Shown: positions 48,482-58,469, counted from the stretch's first letter. The stretch: 64,000 bases of DNA from an uncultured Aquimarina sp. (GCF_947492405.1 NZ_CANLMP010000005.1:124001-188000); one strand, 5' to 3'. Notes: a model not told the origin generated them from the sequence alone. Numbers and translations are program-made.

Positions 48482-50908
48482 ATGATTAGGAATTATTTTA
48501 AAATAGCGTGGAGAAGTCTTAAAAAAAACAAACTACAAACTATAATTAATCTTTTAGGATTAACTGCTGGTACCATATGTTGCTTAAGTATATTGTTATA
48601 TGTATTTGCACAATTAGGATATGATGATCATCACGAAAACGCTGATACTTTGTATCGGGTTAGAACTATAATAGATGATCCAAGTTCTATACAGTTCAAT
48701 GCAGCATCAAGTGGTCCGCCAATAGGTTTTGCTATGAAAGAAGACTTTCCTGAAGTTATAGAAGCTACACGATTAGTTTATATGGGAGAAGGAACTGAAG
48801 ATCTAATTCGTCCTAGTGATAGTAATGATGGCTTTTATGAACCAAGAGGTTATTTAGCAGATGCCACTATATTTAATGTTTTTACATTTAATTTTCTTGA
48901 GGGAAATCCAGATACAGCATTAACTCAACCCAATACAGTCGTTTTATCTTCTACATTGGCAAAAAAGTTATTTGGTGATGTACCTGCGCTAAATAAAACG
49001 ATCATTTCTGGTAGTGGTGAACAACAATTATCACTTACCATCACTGGTGTTTTTGATGATAGTAACCCAAAAAAATCACATCTAAACCCAAATTATTTAG
49101 TTACGATGAATACACCTGGTTTGGGTGAATTCGTTAGAACTGTACAAAATTTTGCAACTCAAAATTTTATTTATACTTATGTAAAATTAAACTCATCAGA
49201 TAATGCGTCTTTAGTTCAGGAAAAACTTCCAGCCTTTCTGAATGCTCGTGGAGCAAAAGATTTTGCTAAATTAAATTTTAAAAAAGAGCTTATTCTTCAA
49301 AAAGTAAGTGATATTCATTTACATTCTAAAGGTATATCGAGGCAAATTGGTCCGGTATCAGATATTAAGTATTTATATTTATTAATCACACTAGCATTAT
49401 TTATTCAACTAGTAGCTTGCATTAACTTTATAAATCTTAGTACTGCCAGAGCTAATAAACGTGCTAAAGAGATTGGAGTTCGAAAAACCATAGGTGCGGA
49501 TAAAAAATCATTAATTGGCCAATTTCTTGGTGAATCTGTTTTACTTTCATTATTGGCAACGGTAGTAAGCATTCCTTTAACTGGATTTTTATTACCATTA
49601 GTAAACCAGTTAACACAAGGGAATATAAATTATACAGCAATTTTTGACTTACGTATCCTATCCATACTTTTAGTTATAGGTATTGTTACAGGTTTTATTG
49701 CAGGTATTTATCCAGCATTAGTCTTGTCTTCCATCAAACCCACACGAGTGCTAAAAGGGTCCATATCTACAAATTCAGGAGGAACTCTGTTACGTAAGGG
49801 ATTAGTTGTTTTTCAGTTTGTAATATCTATTGGATTAATCGCTACTGTTTATATTATCACTGAACAGGTAAAATTTGCCCAACAAAAAGATATGGGATAT
49901 GAAAGTGATAATCTAATAGCTGTACGTTTGGGCACACAAGAAGCTTTTACCCAATATGAAACATTAAAAACAAGTATGGGTAAGATTTCTGGTGTAAAGT
50001 CAGTATCTGGTTGTAACATTTTTCCATCACAAACGTTACGTGGTGATGTTGGTGCATATTTGCCGGGTAGTGATCCTACCAAACCGAAATTAGTAAAAGT
50101 AAATGGTATTCAGGCGGATTATTTAAAAACTACAAAAACCAAACTTTTAAAGGGTCGGGCAATAAAAAAGCAAGATACAACCCAAGTCCTAGTAAATAAA
50201 GCAACTATTGACGCTTTCAATATCAAGTTAGACGATGCTATTGGTCAAAAAATTCTTTTCTCTACAGGAGGAGATGTTTCGACTGTTGAAATCATTGGGG
50301 TGACAGAAGACTTTCATTTTGCTTCTCTTAAAGAAGAAATTGAACCTTTACTTATGTATGTAGATGATAGCTTAGATTGGTTATTAATCAAAACAGAAAC
50401 TGCTGATTTCGAAAATATTCTTAGTCAATTACAACTTGCCTGGAAAAAAGTTAATAAAACCACACCATTTGTATACAATTTTGTAGATAAAGAAACTGAA
50501 AAATTAATTGCAGAAGAAAAACGATTAGCTAACATTTCCGTTGCTTTTACAACACTGGCAATTCTTATTAGTTGCCTTGGTCTATTTGGACTTATTTCGT
50601 TTATGGCTGAACAAAAAAAGAAAGAAATTGGAATCCGAAAAGTACTTGGAGCGAGTGTAAGTACCGTAATGAAAATGCTTACTAAAGACTTCTTTATATT
50701 GATTATTATTGCCTTATTTATTGCTACACCAATAGCATATTACGCAATGGAAAATTGGTTACAAGACTTTACATATCGAATCTCAATAAGCTGGTGGGTT
50801 TTTCTAATAGCTGGTGTTATCACAATGAGTATTACTTTTTTGACTGTTAGTATACAAGCTATTAAAGCTGCTACTGCCAATCCTGTAAACTCATTGAGAA
50901 CAGAATAA
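48482..50908 (+). CDS. ABC permease 5, double FtsX/MacB type
   Basis: 808 residues, 25 bases after permease 4, the tightest spacing in the array. The start is MIRNYFKIAWRSLKKNKLQT and the end NPVNSLRTE. The coupling segments are ACINFINLSTARANKRAKEI and MAEQKKKEIGIRKVLGAS. A pair of cysteines in the first helix (GTICCLSILLYVFAQLGYDD) is peculiar to this member. The periplasmic domain includes DIHLHSKGISRQIGPVSDIK just before the helix group, matching permease 6 (DIHLRSKGIRDG), so 5 and 6 look like nearer sisters. Role as for the other permeases; ligand unknown. Confidence 0.93.
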   Translation: MIRNYFKIAWRSLKKNKLQTIINLLGLTAGTICCLSILLYVFAQLGYDDHHENADTLYRVRTIIDDPSSIQFNAASSGPPIGFAMKEDFPEVIEATRLVYMGEGTEDLIRPSDSNDGFYEPRGYLADATIFNVFTFNFLEGNPDTALTQPNTVVLSSTLAKKLFGDVPALNKTIISGSGEQQLSLTITGVFDDSNPKKSHLNPNYLVTMNTPGLGEFVRTVQNFATQNFIYTYVKLNSSDNASLVQEKLPAFLNARGAKDFAKLNFKKELILQKVSDIHLHSKGISRQIGPVSDIKYLYLLITLALFIQLVACINFINLSTARANKRAKEIGVRKTIGADKKSLIGQFLGESVLLSLLATVVSIPLTGFLLPLVNQLTQGNINYTAIFDLRILSILLVIGIVTGFIAGIYPALVLSSIKPTRVLKGSISTNSGGTLLRKGLVVFQFVISIGLIATVYIITEQVKFAQQKDMGYESDNLIAVRLGTQEAFTQYETLKTSMGKISGVKSVSGCNIFPSQTLRGDVGAYLPGSDPTKPKLVKVNGIQADYLKTTKTKLLKGRAIKKQDTTQVLVNKATIDAFNIKLDDAIGQKILFSTGGDVSTVEIIGVTEDFHFASLKEEIEPLLMYVDDSLDWLLIKTETADFENILSQLQLAWKKVNKTTPFVYNFVDKETEKLIAEEKRLANISVAFTTLAILISCLGLFGLISFMAEQKKKEIGIRKVLGASVSTVMKMLTKDFFILIIIALFIATPIAYYAMENWLQDFTYRISISWWVFLIAGVITMSITFLTVSIQAIKAATANPVNSLRTE

Positions 50909-50917
50909 ATTAACAAA

Positions 50918-50937
50918 TACTGAACTTGTTTTCAGTA
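50918..50937. repeat. Hairpin in the spacer between permeases 5 and 6
   Basis: TACTGAA, loop CTTGTT, TTCAGTA: perfect 7-base arms. A second copy with a one-base-shorter loop lies at 53418-53436, in the next spacer. It could be an RNA processing or stability element, or a dispersed palindrome. Confidence 0.6.
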
Positions 50938-50949
50938 TCAATCAACTCA

Positions 50950-50964
50950 TCCGTCTCTGGTGGA
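50950..50964. repeat. Short gene-leader repeat, degenerate copy
   Basis: TCCGTCTCTGGTGGA, related to 37971-37985, followed by TAAAAACGAACGTT and the permease 6 ATG at 50979. Changes on both arms keep part of the pairing through G-T. Confidence 0.5.
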
Positions 50965-50978
50965 TAAAAACGAACGTT

Positions 50979-53408
50979 ATGATAAGGAATTATATAAAAA
51001 TAGCTTGGAGGAGTCTTTTAAGAAATAAGGTCTTTAGCACTATAAATATTGTTGGGTTAAGCATTGGTGTTGCTGCTTGTTTATTAATAACATTATTTAT
51101 TGCAGATGAAACTAGTTATGATACACAAATACCTAATAGAGATAATGTATATCGATTAACCCATTTTGCTAAGGTTGATGGTGTAGAAGGTTGGGGAGCT
51201 CATCACTCCGCGCTTATGGCAAGTACTATTAATCGTGAATTTGAAGAAGTAGAAAATGCAGGAAGAATACTGGATAATGAATTAATGTATGGAGCAGGAA
51301 GCAATGAAATAAGTCTCAACGAAGCCCCAGCGCAATATCACGAAGAACATTTTGCGTATGCTGATCAAGCGATTGTTGATATTTTTGACTTAGAAATGAT
51401 TGAAGGAGAAGCCTCTTCTGCACTTACCACACCATTAACAATTATAATTGCTGAAAGCAAAGCAAAGAAGTTTTTTAAAAACAAAAGTGCCATTGGTCAA
51501 GTTATGTATCTAAACGGAGATACAGCTAATCCTTATAAAATATCGGGAGTGTATAAAGATTTCCCTAAAGCATCTAACTTTGACTATAAATTCTTATTAA
51601 CACTAAAAGGAGTAGAATTTGGAGAAGGAGAGCAAACACGATGGACTCAAAACAATTATTTCAACTTTATACAACTAAAACCTGATACGGACCTTGCTAT
51701 ATTTGAAGATAGAATGACTCAGGTAATTCTAAACAATTACATATTAGCTGCATATAAAAATGATGGATACCATAAGATCGAACGTATTTTACGTACTTCT
51801 CATCTAGATTTACAACCACTTGCTGATATACATCTTCGCTCTAAAGGTATTCGTGATGGAAAAACACATGGAGATATTCGTTTTGTATGGATTCTTGGGG
51901 CTATTGCACTTTTTATTTTATTAATAGCTTGTATTAATTTTATTAATCTATCAACGGCAAAATCAGCAAATAGGGCAAAAGAAGTAGGTCTTAGAAAAGT
52001 AATAGGCTCTGGTAGAAAAAAACTCATTCTACAGTTTTTAATAGAATCTATTGTTATTACAATATTTGCGTTTGGTTTAGGTATTTTACTAGCGATACTG
52101 GGGTTATCCCTTTTCAATACAATTTCCGGTAAAACACTAACACTACCTTGGAGTACTTGGTTCTTTATACCTACTATATTCTTAGCAACATTATTCGTGG
52201 GAATTTTTGCTGGTATTTATCCCGCTTTTTACCTCTCTAAATTCACCCCAATTAATGTATTAAAAGGGAAAATTAGCAAAGGTTCTAAATCTTCTAGTTT
52301 AAGAAGTAGTTTGGTGGTATTTCAGTTTACTATTTCCATTGTATTAATAGTGAGTACCCTTATTATTAACAATCAAATGGATTTCATCTTGAATAAAGAA
52401 ATAGGATATAAAAAAGAACAAGTCCTTCAAATTCACGGAGTAAATATGTTGGGGGATCGTCTTACTACGTTTGCAAACGAAATGAAACAAATTCAAGGGG
52501 TTGAAAATGTCAGTAATAGTGATTATCTACCTATAAAAGAAACAAAACGTAATGGTAATACTTTTTACAATAAAGAAGTTCTGAATGCAGAAGGCGTACC
52601 ATCTCAAGCCTGGGTTGTAGACGAAAATTATTTGGATACTTTTGGAATGCAACTAGCCTCAGGAAGAAACTTTAGTAAAAATCGAGCTACAGAAAACGAA
52701 TCCGTAATAATTAATCAAACACTAGCTGAAAAATTTGGAATGGAGGAGCCTATCGGTAAAAAAATGCTTCGAGGTAATAGGACATATACTATTGTTGGAG
52801 TGGTAGAAGATTTTAATTTTGAATCCTTACATCAACAAGTAGGATCCTTAGCTATGTTCTATGGTGATGACACAACAATAACTTCTATAAAAGTAAATAC
52901 TGAAAATATATCAGGAATGCTTGCTATGATAGAAAATAAATGGAAAACTTTTGTACCTAACCTTGATTTCAGATACACATTTATGGATGAATCATACGCT
53001 AGAATGTATTCTAACATAAAGCATATGAGACAGTTGATCGTAAGTTTTGCGCTATTATCTATTTTTGTAGCTTGTTTAGGTTTGTTCGCGCTATCAGCTT
53101 TTTTAGTAGAACAACGTAAAAAAGAGTTAAGCATACGAAAAGTTTTAGGAGCTTCTATAAAAAATCTTTTTAAACTACTTACAACTCATTTTTTAATTTT
53201 AGTAGTCATATCAATAATCATAGCGATACCGTTGTCTTATTTTATTATGGACAATTGGCTTCAGGATTATGCATATCGAATTTCTATTTCCTGGGAAGTA
53301 TTTGCATTAAGTGGTTCACTGGCAATTTTAATAACATTACTTACTATAAGTTATCATACAATTAAAGCGGGATTAGTAAATCCTATTGATAGTTTAAAAT
53401 CAGAATAA
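50979..53408 (+). CDS. ABC permease 6, double FtsX/MacB type
   Basis: 809 residues. The start MIRNYIKIAWRSLLRNKVFS and the end NPIDSLKSE mark a switch: permeases 1-5 end in RTE, while 6-9 end in KSE or KTE. The coupling segments are ACINFINLSTAKSANRAKEV and LVEQRKKELSIRKVLGAS. The second one has Leu-Ser in place of the usual Ile-Gly, which permease 8 also shows in part (EISIRKILGG). The periplasmic part contains YHKIERILRTSHLDLQPLAD. It lies 70 bases after permease 5, across a hairpin and a leader repeat, the most repeat-rich spacer of the array. Confidence 0.93.
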   Translation: MIRNYIKIAWRSLLRNKVFSTINIVGLSIGVAACLLITLFIADETSYDTQIPNRDNVYRLTHFAKVDGVEGWGAHHSALMASTINREFEEVENAGRILDNELMYGAGSNEISLNEAPAQYHEEHFAYADQAIVDIFDLEMIEGEASSALTTPLTIIIAESKAKKFFKNKSAIGQVMYLNGDTANPYKISGVYKDFPKASNFDYKFLLTLKGVEFGEGEQTRWTQNNYFNFIQLKPDTDLAIFEDRMTQVILNNYILAAYKNDGYHKIERILRTSHLDLQPLADIHLRSKGIRDGKTHGDIRFVWILGAIALFILLIACINFINLSTAKSANRAKEVGLRKVIGSGRKKLILQFLIESIVITIFAFGLGILLAILGLSLFNTISGKTLTLPWSTWFFIPTIFLATLFVGIFAGIYPAFYLSKFTPINVLKGKISKGSKSSSLRSSLVVFQFTISIVLIVSTLIINNQMDFILNKEIGYKKEQVLQIHGVNMLGDRLTTFANEMKQIQGVENVSNSDYLPIKETKRNGNTFYNKEVLNAEGVPSQAWVVDENYLDTFGMQLASGRNFSKNRATENESVIINQTLAEKFGMEEPIGKKMLRGNRTYTIVGVVEDFNFESLHQQVGSLAMFYGDDTTITSIKVNTENISGMLAMIENKWKTFVPNLDFRYTFMDESYARMYSNIKHMRQLIVSFALLSIFVACLGLFALSAFLVEQRKKELSIRKVLGASIKNLFKLLTTHFLILVVISIIIAIPLSYFIMDNWLQDYAYRISISWEVFALSGSLAILITLLTISYHTIKAGLVNPIDSLKSE

Positions 53409-53417
53409 AACAACTAG

Positions 53418-53436
53418 TACTGAACTTGTTTCAGTA
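53418..53436. repeat. Hairpin in the spacer between permeases 6 and 7
   Basis: TACTGAA, loop CTTGT, TTCAGTA: the second copy of the 50918 hairpin, 10 bases after the permease 6 stop. It is followed by a very degenerate leader repeat (CTGCTTGTCTTAGGCAAATC) near 53446-53465. Confidence 0.6.
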
Positions 53437-53480
53437 TGAATCAATCTGCTTGTCTTAGGCAAATCAAAAAACAAATAATT

Positions 53481-55898
53481 ATGATCAGGAATTATATAAA
53501 AATAGCTTGGAGAAATTTACAGAAGAATAGAATCTTCACATCCTTCAATATTGTAGGACTAACCCTAGCGTTTGGAGCTGCCTTATTATTAACTATATAT
53601 GCTATTTTCGAACTATCATTTGATCATTTTCACGAAAATGGAGATCAAATCTACATGGTATACTCCGAAGATAGTACACCCAATGGTACAGAAGCCAATA
53701 TTTCCAAATCAGAACCTTTTGCAGGGACTTTACAAAAAGAAATAGCCGGAGTCGAGAAAATAACACGTCGTAATAGTGCAAATTTATTGTTAAGCTATGA
53801 GGATAAGGAATTGAGAATGAGTGGTGCTTTTGTAGATCCTGACTTTTTTGATATCTTTAGTTTTCCTATCATTAAAGGTGATACTCAAAATCCCATTACA
53901 TTAGAATCTTCTATTGCCATTACCGAATTTACTGCTAATCGAATATTTGGTGATAAAAATCCAATAGGACAAACGGTAACAATTCTTAGAGATGGTAAGC
54001 AAGTCCCATTTACTATTAGTGCACTTATTGAAGACTTTCCTGACAATAGTTCCATAGGGTTTGATATCGTATTAAATTTTAAAAGTCAAGGACAACACGC
54101 ATATAACAGAACTGTTGGCCGTTGGGATGTTGAAAATCACGAAGTCTATATGAAATTAGCTAAAGGGATTACACCTGAGCAATTTGAAAACAGCACTAAA
54201 AGCTTCACAAAGCTTCATTATAAAGATGCTATTGAAAGTGCAAAAAGGGATGGTATCCAACCAAATGTAAATGGTGAATTTATACAAATAAAATTATTGT
54301 CATTTTTAGATAAAAAGTTCACCAATTTTAATAAAGGTACTGCTAAGGTAAATCGAAAAATGCCTTATATCGTGTTAGGTATTGCCCTACTAATTCTATT
54401 AATAGCCTGCATAAACTTTGTGAATATGAGTGTTGCCAAAAGTGATCAGAGATTACGAGAAATTGGTATGCGAAAAACTCTTGGAGCCAATAAAAGGCAA
54501 TTGTTTTTTCAATTTTGGGGAGAAAGTACTCTGGTTTTTATAATTTCTATTATTCTGGGTGTTTTAACTACTATACTTCTGTTACCTCATTTTAAAGTAT
54601 TATTTAAAACCAAAGCAACCTTTGCTATCCTATTAGATCCGTTATCAATACTATTTTTAATAGTAATCATAATCGGCATAACGCTTATAGCGGGTGGATA
54701 CCCTGCTATATTAATGAGTCGTTTGAATACAATACAAAGCTTAAAAGGTAAATTAAATTCCAATGGAAAAAACTATTTGCGAAATGGTCTAATAGTCGCT
54801 CAATTTGGAATTGCTACAATACTGATATGTGGAACCCTTGTCGTTTGGGAACAAGTACAATTCTTGCGTACCAAGGATTTAGGGTATAATAAAGAACAGG
54901 TAATTGCTTTTCCTCTAAACGGAAAACGAAATGATCAACAGGCATTACAACTATTGCGAAATGCTTTAAAAGATCAAACAAATATTTTAAACGTATCTGC
55001 ATCCAATAATATTTTAGGTTTAGGTAAAGATGGATCCAAATCAACAAGTGTTTTAGGGTTTGATCATAAGGGTATCGGAGTTGAAACGCATATGCTTGTC
55101 GTTGATTCAGATTATATCAAAACTTTGGACTTACAATTACTAGAAGGTAGATCTTTCAGAAAAAATCTGGCGAGTGATAGTTTATCAGTAATTATCAATG
55201 AATCCATGGCAAGACAACTAAATGAAGACGAGATACTAAATTCTCAGTTAAACATAGATGATAAATCCTTTTCTGTGGTAGGAATTATTAAAGATTTTAA
55301 TTTTCAGGATCTGGATAGAAATATTGCACCAATGTCTCTGTTCGCGCTACCTAATTGGAATTTGAGAAATGTATATGTAAAAGTTGCTCCTCAAAACCTA
55401 GAAGCATCTTATGATATTGTAAAAAATGCCTGGGCGGATATCGAGCCTAATGCAGATTTTCAAGCTTCCTTCTTAAATGAAAATGTTGATAGAACTCTGA
55501 AAAAAGAACGTGATATGATATCTATGATCAGTAGTGGTTCTTTATTAGCAATCATTCTAAGTTGTATTGGCCTTTTTGCTATGACATTGCTTATTGTTGC
55601 TAAACGAAAAAAGGAAATAGGCATTCGTAAAATCGTTGGAGCAAGTATTACAACAATCACATTGCTTCTTACCAAAGACTTTTTAAAATTAGTTTCCATC
55701 GCCTTTTTAATTGCTACACCTATTGCATGGTGGATGATGAACAAGTGGCTACAAAACTATATATATCGCATCGATCTAAATATATTACTATTTCTTGGAG
55801 CCGGAGGTATTGTTTTATTGATTGCTTTACTTACAATATCGTTCCAAACAGTAAAAACTGCAACTGCAAACCCTGTAAAAAGTCTTAAAACAGAATAA
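53481..55898 (+). CDS. ABC permease 7, double FtsX/MacB type
   Basis: The frame is open from an ATG at 53436, but I place the start at 53481 (805 residues). All siblings begin MI(R/F)NY, and the first 15 codons of the longer frame translate spacer repeats. The coupling segments are ACINFVNMSVAKSDQRLREI and IVAKRKKEIGIRKIVGAS, the second lacking the common AEQ. The periplasmic part has SFDHFHENGDQIYMVYSEDS. It ends NPVKSLKTE. It is 72 bases after permease 6 and 27 before permease 8. The second periplasmic domain is short of aromatics compared with permeases 1 and 3. Confidence 0.92.
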   Translation: MIRNYIKIAWRNLQKNRIFTSFNIVGLTLAFGAALLLTIYAIFELSFDHFHENGDQIYMVYSEDSTPNGTEANISKSEPFAGTLQKEIAGVEKITRRNSANLLLSYEDKELRMSGAFVDPDFFDIFSFPIIKGDTQNPITLESSIAITEFTANRIFGDKNPIGQTVTILRDGKQVPFTISALIEDFPDNSSIGFDIVLNFKSQGQHAYNRTVGRWDVENHEVYMKLAKGITPEQFENSTKSFTKLHYKDAIESAKRDGIQPNVNGEFIQIKLLSFLDKKFTNFNKGTAKVNRKMPYIVLGIALLILLIACINFVNMSVAKSDQRLREIGMRKTLGANKRQLFFQFWGESTLVFIISIILGVLTTILLLPHFKVLFKTKATFAILLDPLSILFLIVIIIGITLIAGGYPAILMSRLNTIQSLKGKLNSNGKNYLRNGLIVAQFGIATILICGTLVVWEQVQFLRTKDLGYNKEQVIAFPLNGKRNDQQALQLLRNALKDQTNILNVSASNNILGLGKDGSKSTSVLGFDHKGIGVETHMLVVDSDYIKTLDLQLLEGRSFRKNLASDSLSVIINESMARQLNEDEILNSQLNIDDKSFSVVGIIKDFNFQDLDRNIAPMSLFALPNWNLRNVYVKVAPQNLEASYDIVKNAWADIEPNADFQASFLNENVDRTLKKERDMISMISSGSLLAIILSCIGLFAMTLLIVAKRKKEIGIRKIVGASITTITLLLTKDFLKLVSIAFLIATPIAWWMMNKWLQNYIYRIDLNILLFLGAGGIVLLIALLTISFQTVKTATANPVKSLKTE

Positions 55899-55925
55899 AA
55901 ATCAATCATCTAATAACGAACCATT

Positions 55926-58310
55926 ATGATCAGGAGTTACATAAAAATAGCTTGGAGAAATTTACAGAAACGAAAAGTATTTTCCTTCATAAATATTTTA
56001 GGATTAGCATTGGGATTTGGATGTTCTATTTTAATCTTTCTATACGCGAATTATCATCTTCAATTTGATAATTTTCATCATATTGAAGATAGAATTTACA
56101 GAGTGGTAACCGAAGAGCATCAGGATGAGATAGAGTATGAACCTAGTGTTCCTCCTGGTTTTGCAGAAGTATTTAAATCCGATTTCAATTATGCGGAAAA
56201 AGTAGCTAACATTTTTATTCGACAAGATTGGCAGATAGATGGAGTAGATAATAACGCTAATAATCGCTTATTAGAAGATATTGTTTTTGCAGAACCTGAT
56301 TTTTTTCAGATACTTAATTTTTCACTAATAAAATCACTTGGTAATCGAGACCTTACAGAACCTAATGTAGCATATGTAACTAAAGATTTTGCTAAGAGAA
56401 TGTTTGGTGATCAATCCCCTCTTGGACAAACATTTGTTTTAGAAAACAAAGAAACCATCCAAGTTATAGGCCTACTTAAAGATATACCGATTAATTCTAC
56501 GGTGCGAGGAAACATTTTTGTTTCTTACGAGAGTCTCAAAAATTACAGTTCTTTTGCTTATAGTAAAACTTGGGGAGGTATAACAAGTAGTCTTCAATGT
56601 TATGCATTACTAAGGCCAAATCAGGATATCGCTCATATCGAAAAAACATTGATTCCTTTGGTTTCTAAGTATCGTCCAGAAAGTAAAAACGTGCATAGAT
56701 ATAAACTTCAGAAAATGTCTGATGTCCATTTTGATCATAAATATGGAGGAATTAATGCAAATCTTCTTTGGATTTTTTCTTTAGTTGGGATGTTTCTAAT
56801 CATTATTGCTTGTATCAACTTTATTAATATTTCTACAGCCCAAGCATTTTCTAGATCCAAAGAAATTGGTGTCCGAAAAGTATTAGGGGTAAGCAAAAAC
56901 AATTTGTTTTGGCAATTCATATTAGAGACATTTTTAATCAGTTTTTTTGCTTTACTATTGGGGTTAGCAATAGCTATAATGGTATTACCCAAGTTTAACG
57001 AGTTGTTTCAGCTACAGCTTACGATACAATCGCTGTGGACGTTTAAAGTATTCGGTTTTGCTACATTACTTTTAATAATTGTTTCCTTTTTAGCGGGAAG
57101 TTATCCTGGTATTCTTATGGCTAGAATTTTACCTACATTAGCATTAAAAGGAAAACTTACTCAGAATGATACAGGGGGAAAACTTACTCGAAAAGTCCTG
57201 GTGACCGCTCAATTTGGAATTTCTATTATGCTTATTGTTGCTACTATAGTAATTAGTAAGCAAATTAATTATGCTATTACTTCTGATTTAGGTTTTGACA
57301 AAGAAGCTATGGTAATGTTAGAAATCCCTGAACAAATAGAGTTGATAAAACTAAAAGGATTAAAGGACAGATTGAATCAAATACCGGGAGTATCAAGTAC
57401 CACAGCATGTTTATCAAGCCCTGGAGCCGCATATAATGACTGGGGTACCAGTATACGGTACCATAATAGACCACAATACGAAGAATTTTCGATCTCTGCT
57501 AAACTTGCAGATAAAGATTACCTAAATACTTTTAATTTGAAATTAATAGCAGGACGTAATTTTTTCAGTTCTGATTCTATTACGGAAGTTGTAGTCAATC
57601 AAAAGTTTGCAGAAAAGCTAGGACTTTCTTCTTATGAAGAACTTGTAGGAAAAAGTTTAGAAGCTAATAGAGGTTCCATTAAAGCAACTATCGTTGGAGT
57701 AATATCTAATTTTCACGATCAAAATTTCCAAAATGGTATTGGTCCTGTTTTTATAGCTCCAGAAAAAAGTGCATACAATGAATTAGCTGTGAAAATGGAT
57801 GGGCAAGATATAAATACTCAATTACAAGCAATTGAAAATCGATGGAAAGAGGTCTTCCCAAAATTTGTCTATAAATATAGTTTTTTAGATGAAAGAGTAG
57901 CGTCGCAATATAAAGAAGAGCAACGTTTTTTATCTATGACAAAACTATTTTCAGGTTTAGCCATTTTTATTAGTTGTTTAGGATTATATGGACTAATTTC
58001 TTTCTTTTTAGCACGCAAAACAAGAGAAATAAGTATTAGAAAAATTCTAGGAGGAAAAGTAAAAGATATTTTAGCGATCGTACTACAAGACTTTTTAAAA
58101 CTAATTCTATTAGCTGGTGCTATAGCTTCACCTATTGCTTGGTATTTTATGAATAAATGGTTACAGAATTATGCATATCATACAGAAATAAGTTGGTGGA
58201 TATTCGCAGTAGCTATTGGTGTATTACTGATCATCACATTACTCACCATAGGTTATCAAGCAATTAAAGCAGCAACGGCTAATCCAATCAAAAGCTTGAA
58301 AACAGAATAA
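55926..58310 (+). CDS. ABC permease 8, last gene of efflux unit 1
   Basis: 794 residues, MIRSYIKIAWRNLQKRKVFS to NPIKSLKTE. The coupling segments are ACINFINISTAQAFSRSKEI and LARKTREISIRKILGGKVKD. The second is the most diverged of the array, with Gly-Gly-Lys where the others have Gly-Ala-Ser. The gene shares the MIR(N/S)YIKIAWRNLQK start with permease 7, including DNA, so these two probably arose together. It is followed within 20 bases by the 58331-58370 inverted repeat, which has a T-rich right flank and could terminate unit 1. A 159-base gap with the second regulatory cassette then leads to permease 9. Confidence 0.93.
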   Translation: MIRSYIKIAWRNLQKRKVFSFINILGLALGFGCSILIFLYANYHLQFDNFHHIEDRIYRVVTEEHQDEIEYEPSVPPGFAEVFKSDFNYAEKVANIFIRQDWQIDGVDNNANNRLLEDIVFAEPDFFQILNFSLIKSLGNRDLTEPNVAYVTKDFAKRMFGDQSPLGQTFVLENKETIQVIGLLKDIPINSTVRGNIFVSYESLKNYSSFAYSKTWGGITSSLQCYALLRPNQDIAHIEKTLIPLVSKYRPESKNVHRYKLQKMSDVHFDHKYGGINANLLWIFSLVGMFLIIIACINFINISTAQAFSRSKEIGVRKVLGVSKNNLFWQFILETFLISFFALLLGLAIAIMVLPKFNELFQLQLTIQSLWTFKVFGFATLLLIIVSFLAGSYPGILMARILPTLALKGKLTQNDTGGKLTRKVLVTAQFGISIMLIVATIVISKQINYAITSDLGFDKEAMVMLEIPEQIELIKLKGLKDRLNQIPGVSSTTACLSSPGAAYNDWGTSIRYHNRPQYEEFSISAKLADKDYLNTFNLKLIAGRNFFSSDSITEVVVNQKFAEKLGLSSYEELVGKSLEANRGSIKATIVGVISNFHDQNFQNGIGPVFIAPEKSAYNELAVKMDGQDINTQLQAIENRWKEVFPKFVYKYSFLDERVASQYKEEQRFLSMTKLFSGLAIFISCLGLYGLISFFLARKTREISIRKILGGKVKDILAIVLQDFLKLILLAGAIASPIAWYFMNKWLQNYAYHTEISWWIFAVAIGVLLIITLLTIGYQAIKAATANPIKSLKTE

Positions 58311-58330
58311 ATCAATCATTTATTTTCAAA

Positions 58331-58370
58331 GTGTTCGATTTTGAAAAAGTAGTGTATCAAAATCGAACAC
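58331..58370 (+). promoter_or_regulatory. Putative enhancer site 2, overlapping a possible terminator
   Basis: GTGTTCGATTTTGA and TCAAAATCGAACAC form perfect 14-base arms with a 12-base loop. The right arm is part of GTGTATCAAAATCGAACAC (58352-58370), which differs from enhancer site 1 by two bases. TTTTATTTTT follows, so the same DNA could act as an intrinsic terminator for unit 1 and as a regulator site for unit 2. Confidence 0.7.
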
Positions 58371-58420
58371 TTTTATTTTTGCAAATAAACATAAATAATT
58401 GTTTTTCAGAGCTTTATGTT

Positions 58421-58440
58421 TTTGGCATTATCTTCACTAT
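58421..58440 (+). promoter_or_regulatory. Sigma-54-like promoter of efflux unit 2
   Basis: TTTGGCATTATCTTCACTAT, 51 bases after enhancer site 2 and differing from the unit 1 block by one base (TTCA for TTGA). It ends 29 bases before the permease 9 start. The -12 half is weaker than in unit 1. Confidence 0.6.
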
Positions 58441-58469
58441 AGTAATGGTAACAATCAAAAACTAACAGT

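Noticed and set aside
53436..53480. Upstream ATG of permease 7
   Set aside because: It adds 15 residues encoded by spacer repeats; every sibling starts MI(R/F)NY, which matches the ATG at 53481.
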